Source of the DNA: CAZNXJ01 sp964577115
GTDB lineage: Bacteria; Planctomycetota; Planctomycetia; Pirellulales; Pirellulaceae
DNA: 28,239 nucleotides
Assembly (NCBI GenBank): GCA_964577115.1
Contig: CAZNXJ010000046.1
Coordinates: 1 to 28,239 of the forward strand
Direction of reading: 5' to 3'
The position numbers were made by a program, and so were the translations under genes. A model generated the notes under the pieces. It was not told where the DNA came from and did no database searches. It worked only from the letters and a program-made list of their open reading frames with translations. Shown here in pieces: positions 7,777 to 14,409 of this stretch; within the stretch, counting starts at the first letter, position 1, and each line of letters begins with the position of its first letter.

Positions 7777-8985
7777 CTATTGCGCCGCGGCGTATTCGGT
7801 CAGCACTTCCGCCAGCAAATCGCAGCCTTCGCGAGCCTGGTCGGCTGTCAGGTTCATGGCCGGCAGGAGCCGGATAACATTGCCCTGCGTGCAGTTGATG
7901 AGCAGTCCGCGCTCGAGGCACTTCTGAACGACCGGAGCGCCTTCGCGCGTTAGTTCGACTCCGATCATCAACCCCAGGGCCCGGACCTCGCGGATCAAGT
8001 CGAGCGATTGCTGGAGTTCCGTGAAACGCTGGTGGAAGTACGTTCCGATCGATTGAGCCTGTGCGAGTAGCCCTTCCTCGTCGATCATCTCGATGGCCGC
8101 AATGCCCGCTCGAGCGGCGATCGGGTTGCCGCCAAACGTCGCGGCGTGCATGCCCGGTCGGAGGCTCTTTGCCACCTCGGGTTTGGCCAGCATCGCCCCC
8201 CCGGCGATGCCGCCGCATAGCGATTTCGCGAGCGTCATAATGTCGGGGGTGACGCCGAAGTGCTGGTAACCGAACCAGTGGCCCGTGCGCCCACAGCCGG
8301 TCTGCACTTCGTCGAAGATCAGTAGCATTTCGCGCTCGTCGCACAGCGCGCGCAGCCCGCTCAGGAATTCCGCCGTCGCTGGCCGCACGCCCCCTTCGCC
8401 CTGAACGGGTTCGATGAGAATTGCGCAGGTTTCGTCGTCCACCTTCGCCCGCACGGCGTCCAGATCGTTGTACGGTGCGTAGGTGAAACCGGCGACGAGC
8501 GGCCCGAGCCCCTCGTGGTATTTGGGCTGAGCGGTTGCCGTCAGCGCGCCGAGCGTCCGGCCGTGGAAGCCACCCTCAAACGTGAGGATCTTGTAGCGCT
8601 CGCGCGGCGTGTGCAGGCGGGCCAATTTAATGGCCGCCTCGTTCGCTTCCGCTCCGCTATTACAGAAAAACGCCTGCCCGCCGAAGCTCCGTTCAGAAAG
8701 CATCTGGGCCCATCGGCCCTGCGAATCGATGTGCCACGTGTTCGGGACGTGGATGAGCGTCGCGACCTGCTCCTGCACTGCGGCGACGATGCGCGGCGGA
8801 CAGTGGCCCAGCAAGTTACACCCCCATCCCGGAAACAAATCGAGATAGCGCCGGCCTTCACTGTCCCAGATCCAGGAGCCCTCGCCCCGAACGAGGTTGA
8901 TCGGGTAGCGCGTGTAGTTGGGGATTACGTAGCGCTGGAAAAGTTCCACCGTTTCACTGCTACTGAGCGACGTCGTGGTAGCCAC
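7777..8985 (-). CDS. argD: Acetylornithine aminotransferase
   Basis: PLP-dependent class III aminotransferase that converts N-acetylglutamate semialdehyde to N-acetylornithine. It may also serve lysine synthesis. The 402-residue protein shows FFCNSGAEANEAAIKLAR at about 106-123 for phosphate binding, FEGGFHGRTLGALTAT, the cofactor aspartate D225 in IFDEVQTG and the Schiff-base lysine K254 in TLAKSLCGG. The start is GTG at 8983-8985 with AAGGAA eight bases upstream. Its gene lies 66 bases after argB and 59 before argF. Confidence 0.96.
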   Translation of the reverse strand: MATTTSLSSSETVELFQRYVIPNYTRYPINLVRGEGSWIWDSEGRRYLDLFPGWGCNLLGHCPPRIVAAVQEQVATLIHVPNTWHIDSQGRWAQMLSERSFGGQAFFCNSGAEANEAAIKLARLHTPRERYKILTFEGGFHGRTLGALTATAQPKYHEGLGPLVAGFTYAPYNDLDAVRAKVDDETCAILIEPVQGEGGVRPATAEFLSGLRALCDEREMLLIFDEVQTGCGRTGHWFGYQHFGVTPDIMTLAKSLCGGIAGGAMLAKPEVAKSLRPGMHAATFGGNPIAARAGIAAIEMIDEEGLLAQAQSIGTYFHQRFTELQQSLDLIREVRALGLMIGVELTREGAPVVQKCLERGLLINCTQGNVIRLLPAMNLTADQAREGCDLLAEVLTEYAAAQ

Positions 8986-8993
8986 CAGAGGAG

Positions 8994-8999
8994 TTCCTT
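8994..8999 (-). promoter_or_regulatory. argD ribosome binding site supporting a GTG start
   Basis: AAGGAA on the minus strand, eight bases before GTG at 8983-8985. The frame closes shortly upstream with no ATG choice. Confidence 0.75.
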
Positions 9000-9051
9000 A
9001 AACAGCATCATGAGGCGAAGCGCGGCGGCCAGCCCGGCCGCCCCGCGCAAG

Positions 9052-9954
9052 TTACCGCTTGGCAGGGACTTCGAGCGGATCGCGGACAATCTGGGTGCCG
9101 ACCCCGCTGGTCGTGTAGATTTCGAGCAGCAGGGAGTGCCGGAGCCGTCCGTCGATAATGTGTATTTTGCTGACCCCTTTGTTCAGGGTCTCGAGGCAGG
9201 CTTCAACTTTCGGAATCATGCCCGCGTCGATGGCTCCCGAAGCGATGAGCTCGCGGGCTTCGGATTCCGTCAGCGAATGGATGAGCGAGTTCGGGTCGTT
9301 TTTATCGCGGCGAACCCCGTTTACGTCGCTCATGAACACCAGTTTTTCGGCTCGAAGCGCTTGCGCCACGGCGGTGGCGGCCGTGTCGGCGTTGACGTTC
9401 AGCATGCCGCCTTCGGCATCGAGGCACATTGACGGAATAACCGGTACCTGCCCGGCGTAGCAGAGGTTTTCGATGACCGCGCGGTCGACTCGAGTCACCT
9501 TGCCGACGCGGCCGAGATCGAGGACCTGTCCCGAGCTGTCACGCAGCGCAAGGCGCTCGCCGTACAGCACATTGGTGGTCCGGAAGTTCAGGTTCATGGC
9601 GCGCCCACCCAGCCGCTCGATTTCGGCCGTGATCGCCTCGTTCACTTCGCCGGCCAGCACGCGTGCCACAATTTCCAGAGTCGCGTCATCAGTGACTCGC
9701 CGCCCTTGGACAAAGCGCGGCACGATCCCCGCGGCATCCATGGCGCGGCTGATCGCCGCACCGGCACCGTGGACCACCACCGGTCGCATGCCGACGGTTT
9801 CCATGAAGACGATGTCGAGTAGCACATGCCGCAGCGCGTCCGGGTCTTCCATGACGCTACCACCCAGCTTGATCACAGTAATCTTGTCCCGGAACTGGCG
9901 GATCCAGCCCAGGGCTTCGATCAGGGTGTCGGCCTTCTGTATCGCTTCTAGCAA
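9052..9954 (-). CDS. argB: Acetylglutamate kinase
   Basis: Phosphorylates N-acetylglutamate, the second and often arginine-inhibited step of arginine synthesis. With a TTG start the protein has about 300 residues, the family norm. The amino-acid kinase fold shows VIKLGGSV at 27-34, VVHGAGAAIS at 60-69 (usual family form HGGG), GRRVTDDATLEIV for substrate binding and NVNADTAATAVAQAL. An N-terminal helix (IQKADTLIEALGWI) precedes the first strand, as in arginine-sensitive hexameric enzymes. Two TTG codons in a row (9957 and 9954) follow GAGGAG by five and eight bases; the second has better spacing. The frame is open to an ATG at 10110, but those residues are low-complexity and unlike the family. 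First gene of argBDF. Confidence 0.95.
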   Translation of the reverse strand: MLEAIQKADTLIEALGWIRQFRDKITVIKLGGSVMEDPDALRHVLLDIVFMETVGMRPVVVHGAGAAISRAMDAAGIVPRFVQGRRVTDDATLEIVARVLAGEVNEAITAEIERLGGRAMNLNFRTTNVLYGERLALRDSSGQVLDLGRVGKVTRVDRAVIENLCYAGQVPVIPSMCLDAEGGMLNVNADTAATAVAQALRAEKLVFMSDVNGVRRDKNDPNSLIHSLTESEARELIASGAIDAGMIPKVEACLETLNKGVSKIHIIDGRLRHSLLLEIYTTSGVGTQIVRDPLEVPAKR

Positions 9955-10377
9955 CAATCCGTCTCCTCGGCCGGGACGCGGCGAACCGGTGGGCCCCTCC
10001 GCCGCCGATCCTCGTACGCTCGTCCGCCGGTCCCGGAACGGCGCGCGACAAGGACGCTTGCTGGATGAGAGAAAACCAACGATTGTAAAGAGGCGCCGAC
10101 CGCCTTGCAATCGGCTGGAGTCGCGTGGCGGGAAGGATTACTCTTGGGGGCTGCCGCGGACGCTGCCCTCGACCGGCCCTTTCCCCTGCGCGCTGAACGT
10201 CGCATGGTAATAATGAGGACGAACACGCCCCGGCCGAATGATGTTTCGTGCGGTGAACGGCGGCAACGCCTGGATATCGGCCGACCTTCAGCGGCCCGGC
10301 GAACCCGCTCGCGCGTCGCCCCAGAGCGTCACTTCACAACGAACGCTTTCCGCTGCTTGGCTAGTGCAAATTGGCTT
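9955..10377. other. Divergent intergenic region, argB / glmU-like
   Basis: This 423-base stretch should hold the promoters of argBDF (minus) and of the glmU-prs-rph group (plus). Apart from the argB Shine-Dalgarno I see no gene. A TTGGCT hexamer occurs twice just before the plus-strand ATG, but spacing does not fit a -35/-10 pair. No ARG-box-like palindrome was recognised. The open frames through it have no recognisable protein features. Confidence 0.5.
9963..9968 (-). promoter_or_regulatory. argB ribosome binding site supporting a TTG start
   Basis: GAGGAG on the minus strand, followed after five or eight bases by tandem TTG codons. It places initiation about 52 codons inside the longest open frame. 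Confidence 0.75.
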
Positions 10378-11160
10378 ATGACTCAACGAGTTGCAATCGT
10401 ACTGGCGGCTGGTAAAGGGACACGCATGAAGTCCGACCTGCCGAAGGTCCTCGTTCCCGCCTGCGGCCGGCCGCTCGTCGATTACGTGCTCGATGCGCTA
10501 GAGCGGACTGGATTTACCCGCGTGCTGGTGGTTGTGGGCTACCGCGCCGACGACGTGCGGAAGGCGCTGTCGAATCGAGCGAACGTGGAATTCGTCGAGC
10601 AGCGCGAGCAGCTTGGGACGGGCCACGCCGTGCAGATGTGCCGCGACGCGCTTGCCGGTCACGACGGGCCGGTCCTTATTCTCACGGGGGATTCGCCGAT
10701 GGTCCAGGATGCGTCGCTCGCCGGACTCATGGACGGCTACGAGCGGCTGCGTCCCGCCTGCCTGCTCGGCACCCTGCGCCATCCCCGCCCCACCGGACTT
10801 GGCCGCATCGTTCGCGACGCCTCGGGAGCATTTGTGGGGATCGTCGAGGAGAAGGATGCCACCGACGAGCAAAAGCAGATCAACGAAGTCAACATGAGCA
10901 CCTATGTGTTTCATGGGCCTGACCTCTTGTGGGCGCTCGGCCAACTGCGTAACGATAACCGGCAAGGCGAGTACTATCTGACGGACTGCCCGGGCATTCT
11001 GAAGGCGGCGGGTAAGCTGGTCGATGCGCTGCCGATCCTCCAGGAGTGTGAGGCACTCAGCGTCAATACGGTTGAGGATCTCAAGCTGGTAGAACAGGCC
11101 ATGCGGCGCCCGAGCTCTGAGCCGTGGCGCTCCGGATTGCAAGGCGAGCCAACCGAGTAG
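10378..11160 (+). CDS. UDP-N-acetylglucosamine pyrophosphorylase domain protein (GlmU N-terminal domain only)
   Basis: Uridylyltransferase that joins GlcNAc-1-phosphate and UTP to UDP-GlcNAc for peptidoglycan and lipopolysaccharide. In the 260-residue protein the nucleotidyltransferase motif LAAGKGTRMKSDLPKV is at 9-24, QLGTGHA at 79-85, TGDSPM at 103-108 and EVNMSTYVF at about 170-178, all in the order of GlmU. The left-handed beta-helix acetyltransferase half of bifunctional GlmU (another ~200 residues of hexapeptide repeats) is absent, and the next gene starts 72 bases later. The acetylation of GlcN-1-P must therefore come from another gene. Starting at the ATG at 10378 fits the motif position; there is no clear Shine-Dalgarno. 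Gene order with prs resembles Bacillus gcaD-prs. Confidence 0.92.
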   Translation: MTQRVAIVLAAGKGTRMKSDLPKVLVPACGRPLVDYVLDALERTGFTRVLVVVGYRADDVRKALSNRANVEFVEQREQLGTGHAVQMCRDALAGHDGPVLILTGDSPMVQDASLAGLMDGYERLRPACLLGTLRHPRPTGLGRIVRDASGAFVGIVEEKDATDEQKQINEVNMSTYVFHGPDLLWALGQLRNDNRQGEYYLTDCPGILKAAGKLVDALPILQECEALSVNTVEDLKLVEQAMRRPSSEPWRSGLQGEPTE

Positions 11161-11198
11161 CCGCGCGGCATACGAGATCCGGCGCGACTATTCGCACT

Positions 11199-11228
11199 AC
11201 GACACGGGGCGCAACGACACGGGGCGAG
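11199..11228 (+). repeat. 15-bp tandem duplication before prs
   Basis: ACGACACGGGGCGCA at 11199-11213 is repeated as ACGACACGGGGCGAG at 11214-11228, differing only in the last two bases. It ends directly at the prs start and supplies purine-rich GGGGCGAGGG upstream of the start codon. It may be a simple slippage event that affects translation of prs. Confidence 0.7.
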
Positions 11229-11232
11229 GGTG

Positions 11233-12195
11233 ATGCGAGGTTTGAAAATCTTTAGCGGGCAGGCGAATCCGAAGCTGGCTCGCGATATCTGCGATTACCT
11301 GAAGTTCCCAGGGCTCGGGAAAATCACCATCGGGAAGTTCCCGGACGGTGAAAACTACTGCAAAATCGACGAAGACGTGCGCGGCCGCGACGTGTTCCTC
11401 GTGCAGCCGACCTGCCCGCCGGTCAACGACAACCTGATGGAACTGTTGATCATGATCGACAGTTGCAAGCGGGCCAGCGCGGCACGCATCACAGCTGTGA
11501 TGCCGTACTTCGGCTACGCTCGCCAGGATCGCAAAGACGAGGGGCGCGTCCCGATCACTGCCAAGCTCGTCGCGAATATCATCACCCGCGCCGGCGCTGA
11601 CCGGGTCCTCACGATGGACCTGCACGCCGCCCAGATCCAGGGCTTCTTCGACGTCCCGGTCGATCATCTCTATGCCGCCCCTGTGCTGAATAAGCATTTC
11701 CGCGACATGGGGCTGTCCGAGGACGAAATCGTGATCGTCAGTCCCGACGAAGGCAGTATCAAACGGGCGATCGGCCACGCCAAACGGCTCGGCGGCCCCT
11801 TGGCCGTCGTCGACAAGCGGCGCGAAGGACCGAGCGTCACGCGGCAGGCCAACATCATCGGCGGTCCGGTCGAGGGGCGCGTGGCGCTGATGTTCGACGA
11901 CATGATCACGACGGCCGGCTCCATTTGCGGAGCGGCGCGGGTCGTCCACGAGGCTGGTGCGCGCGAGATTCACGTTGCGGCTACGCACGCCGTGCTGTGC
12001 GGCGACGCGAATCGGCGGATCAGCGAGTCTCCGATTACGAGCCTGATCGTCACCGATACGATTCCCCTGCGCAACGATCAAATCCTGCCGAAAATCCAGG
12101 TGTGCAGCGTCGCCCCCTTGCTGGCCGAAGCCATCAAGCGGATCCATCACGACCAGTCGATCAGCCAGATGTTCGACGAGTCGGACGAATCCTGA
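11233..12195 (+). CDS. prs: Ribose-phosphate pyrophosphokinase (PRPP synthetase)
   Basis: Makes PRPP from ribose-5-phosphate and ATP for nucleotide, histidine and tryptophan synthesis. The 320-residue protein is of class I length. Motifs: FPDGENYCKI at about 36-45, the flexible-loop block PYFGYARQDRK at 91-101, DLHAAQIQGFFD at 129-140, VSPDEGSIKRA at about 169-179 (usual class I form has SPDxGG), and the PRPP loop FDDMITTAGS at 221-230. Translation may begin at ATG 11233 or at the GTG immediately before it (11230). It lies 72 bases after the glmU-like gene and 31 before rph, so the three are probably co-transcribed. Confidence 0.96.
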   Translation: MRGLKIFSGQANPKLARDICDYLKFPGLGKITIGKFPDGENYCKIDEDVRGRDVFLVQPTCPPVNDNLMELLIMIDSCKRASAARITAVMPYFGYARQDRKDEGRVPITAKLVANIITRAGADRVLTMDLHAAQIQGFFDVPVDHLYAAPVLNKHFRDMGLSEDEIVIVSPDEGSIKRAIGHAKRLGGPLAVVDKRREGPSVTRQANIIGGPVEGRVALMFDDMITTAGSICGAARVVHEAGAREIHVAATHAVLCGDANRRISESPITSLIVTDTIPLRNDQILPKIQVCSVAPLLAEAIKRIHHDQSISQMFDESDES

Positions 12196-12226
12196 ATTTA
12201 GTACTCGACGGGAACTTTCCACCGCC

Positions 12227-12937
12227 GTGAAACGCCGTCCTACCGAACTGCGCCCCGTCCGCATCAAGCGGCGCTTTACTCGCAGTGCTCCCGGCAGCGT
12301 CTGGTACCAGGCCGGGCGCACGATTGTGCTGTGTACGGCCAGCGTCGACGAAGGCGTGCCGCCGTGGCTCGAAGGCCGCGGCAAGGGCTGGCTGACGGCC
12401 GAGTACGGGATGTTGCCCGGCAGCACACGGCCACGGAAAAGCCGGGATCGCGGCGGGAAAGTCGATGGCCGGACCACGGAAATCCAGCGCCTTATTGGCC
12501 GCAGCCTGCGCGCGGTCGTGGATCTCGAGCAGCTCGGAGAACGCACCATTACCATCGACTGCGATGTGCTCGAAGCGGACGGTGGAACACGCACCGCCGC
12601 CATTACCGGAGGCTATATCGCGCTGGTGGATGCGCTCGAGTCGATTCGCGCACAGCTGCCCGATCCCACCACGCTGCCGGTGACCGATAGTGTGGCGGCG
12701 GTCAGCGTCGGAATCGTCGAAGGGCGCGCCTGGCTCGATCTTGACTATGCGCTCGACGTCGCCGCCGATGTCGATATGAACGTGGTCATGACGGGCGGCG
12801 GGCGCTATGTGGAAGTGCAGGGGACGGGCGAAGAAGCCACGTTTTCTCAGGCAGAACTCGACAAATTGCTGAAGCTCGCCCGCCGCGGCATCGAGGAGCT
12901 CACGCAGCTCCAGACCGCCGCCCTCGCTCGCCGCTAA
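12227..12937 (+). CDS. rph: Ribonuclease PH
   Basis: Phosphate-dependent 3'-5' exoribonuclease that trims tRNA 3' ends. The 236-residue protein has the family start RRPTELRPVRI, TIVLCTASVDEGVPPWL, GKGWLTAEYGMLPGST, RTTEIQRLIGRSLRAVVDL, CDVLEADGGTRTAAITGGY and the C-terminal DLDYALDVAADVDMNVVMTG that carries the phosphorolytic-site residues. All core elements are intact and length is normal. The start is GTG at 12227; no strong Shine-Dalgarno is visible. No non-canonical NTPase (rdgB), the common rph neighbour, follows here. Confidence 0.96.
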   Translation: MKRRPTELRPVRIKRRFTRSAPGSVWYQAGRTIVLCTASVDEGVPPWLEGRGKGWLTAEYGMLPGSTRPRKSRDRGGKVDGRTTEIQRLIGRSLRAVVDLEQLGERTITIDCDVLEADGGTRTAAITGGYIALVDALESIRAQLPDPTTLPVTDSVAAVSVGIVEGRAWLDLDYALDVAADVDMNVVMTGGGRYVEVQGTGEEATFSQAELDKLLKLARRGIEELTQLQTAALARR

Positions 12938-13028
12938 CCTTCTTCGGGCACGCCCCGGCGCCGAGCGCGGCCGACTTGCGTTCCCGCTCGAATGTGGGCC
13001 CTCGGGACACCCGCGCGGTGCCGTAATT

Positions 13029-13052
13029 CATGTGACGCCTTCCTGTCACATG
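13029..13052. promoter_or_regulatory. Perfect dyad CATGTGAC-N8-GTCACATG, candidate operator
   Basis: Two perfect 8-bp inverted arms (13029-13036 and 13045-13052) separated by eight bases, 86 bases before the methyltransferase start. Half-sites TGTGA/TCACA resemble CRP-family half-sites, but the spacing (10 between pentamers) is not that of E. coli CRP (6). It could bind a dimeric regulator of the exported-protein genes. No T tract follows, so a terminator for rph is less likely. Confidence 0.45.
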
Positions 13053-13053
13053 C

Positions 13054-13082
13054 TTGCTTGTGGGTTGAGCCCTGGCTAGACT
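13054..13082 (+). promoter_or_regulatory. Weak sigma-70-like promoter candidate
   Basis: TTGCTT, 17 bases, TAGACT, ending 55 bases before the methyltransferase start and lying just downstream of the 13029-13052 dyad. A 10-bp palindrome CTGGCGCCAG (13081-13090) overlaps the -10 end. Hexamer matches are only partial, so this is tentative. Confidence 0.25.
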
Positions 13083-13137
13083 GGCGCCAGACCGCTTCGG
13101 TTACTCTCTTCTGTTTTGTCTCTCTTCGATCGGTCGC

Positions 13138-14370
13138 ATGGCTTTTCGCACTGCGCTATTGACGTGCTTGCTTGCGCTGGCGCGCGCCTTGAACGCCAGC
13201 GCTGCGCCTCCTGACGAGGCGCCTCAATGGAAAGAAGCGCGCTTGCGGATGGTTCGAGAAGAAGTCGTGGAGGCGGGAATTCGCGACCCGCGCGTGGCTG
13301 CCGCGCTACGCGAGGTGCCTCGCCATTTATTTGTGGCCCCGCATTTGCAACGTCACGCCTATTTCGATATGGCGTTGCCGATTGGCCACGGCCAGACGAT
13401 CAGTCCGCCTTACGTCGTGGCCTTCATGACGCAGCACCTGGATCCTCAGTCGACGGACAAGGTTCTTGAGATCGGAACGGGAAGCGGTTACCAGGCGGCG
13501 GTGCTGAGTCACCTCGTGGCCGAGGTGTATTCGATTGAAATCGTCGAGCCGCTGGGCCGTAAGGCAGCGGAAACGCTGAAGTCGCTCGATTACACCAACG
13601 TGCACACGCGTATCGGCGATGGATATGAAGGTTGGCCCGAGGAAGCGCCGTTCGACAAGATCATTGTCACGTGTTCCCCTGAAGACGTGCCGCCGAAGCT
13701 AATCGAACAGCTGAGAGAAGGCGGCCGCATGGTAATTCCGCTCGGCGAACGTTATCAGCAGTCGCTCTATTTGCTCAAAAAGGTGAATGGCAAGCTCGAG
13801 CCGGAGGCGCTCGAGGCCACGTTTTTTGTGCCCATGACGGGCGAAGCCGAAAGCCGCCGCCGAGTGCTCGATGGTGAAGGTTTACCCGAGATGGTCAACG
13901 GCAGCTTCGAGCAGGCCGATGACCAGGGACGGCCCGCGGGCTGGTATTACGTCCGGCAGGCGCGCGTCGAAAGGGATGCGCGGGCTCCGGGTGGCGAGCA
14001 GGTTCTGGTATTCATCAACGACACGCCCGGCCGCGGTGCTCAGGCGCTTCAGTCGATCGCCATGAACGGCCGGCGCGTCCGTGAAATCGAGATCGAGTTA
14101 TGGATCGAGGCTCGGCGCATTCGCCCCGGTCCGACTCCGCAGCACGTTCCACATCTTGAATTGAACTTCTATGACGAACAGCGGGCACTTGTTGGCACTG
14201 GAGTGCTTGGTCCCTGGCGCAGCGGCGGAAGCTGGTTGCGACAGCAGAAGCGCATCGAGGTCCCTTCCTCGGCGCGACTCGCGGTTCTTGCCGTGGGACT
14301 TTTCGGCGCGACGGGGCAATTGGCCATCGATCAAGTCTCGGTGCGCGTTCTGAAGGAGGACGCGCCCTAA
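13138..14370 (+). CDS. Exported protein-L-isoaspartate O-methyltransferase with C-terminal beta-sandwich-like domain
   Basis: PCMT methylates isoaspartyl residues so that damaged proteins can be repaired, using S-adenosylmethionine. The 410-residue protein begins with a signal-peptide-like stretch (residues 1-22, TALLTCLLALARALNASA, cleavage after ASA). The PCMT domain spans about 30-240, with the GHGQTISPPYVVAFM block at 83-97, SAM motif I VLEIGTGSGYQAAVL at 109-123 and VPMTGEAE at 231-238. Residues 251-410 form an extra domain starting NGSFEQADDQGRPAGW, which resembles the start of carbohydrate-binding-module (CBM4/9-like) or related beta-sandwich domains. Ordinary Pcm has about 210 residues and is cytosolic. 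If exported, its source of S-adenosylmethionine is unclear. It is followed 39 bases later by a second exported protein. Confidence 0.9.
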   Translation: MAFRTALLTCLLALARALNASAAPPDEAPQWKEARLRMVREEVVEAGIRDPRVAAALREVPRHLFVAPHLQRHAYFDMALPIGHGQTISPPYVVAFMTQHLDPQSTDKVLEIGTGSGYQAAVLSHLVAEVYSIEIVEPLGRKAAETLKSLDYTNVHTRIGDGYEGWPEEAPFDKIIVTCSPEDVPPKLIEQLREGGRMVIPLGERYQQSLYLLKKVNGKLEPEALEATFFVPMTGEAESRRRVLDGEGLPEMVNGSFEQADDQGRPAGWYYVRQARVERDARAPGGEQVLVFINDTPGRGAQALQSIAMNGRRVREIEIELWIEARRIRPGPTPQHVPHLELNFYDEQRALVGTGVLGPWRSGGSWLRQQKRIEVPSSARLAVLAVGLFGATGQLAIDQVSVRVLKEDAP

Positions 14371-14409
14371 CACCCATCGGCTGTCAGCCCGGGTAGATTC
14401 AGGAAACGC

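Noticed and set aside
7718..8344. A 209-codon N-terminal extension of argF running through argD
   Set aside because: It overlaps argD, which is clear, and reads as arginine-rich shadow sequence; ArgF similarity begins at 7717.
11197..12603. A 468-codon open frame on the minus strand opposite prs and rph
   Set aside because: prs and rph are unmistakable on the plus strand; the opposite frame is arginine/proline-rich low-complexity sequence, a codon-bias shadow of high-GC genes.
13029..13052. CRP site call for the TGTGA/TCACA dyad
   Set aside because: The pentamers are ten bases apart rather than six, so only the general term 'candidate operator' is used.
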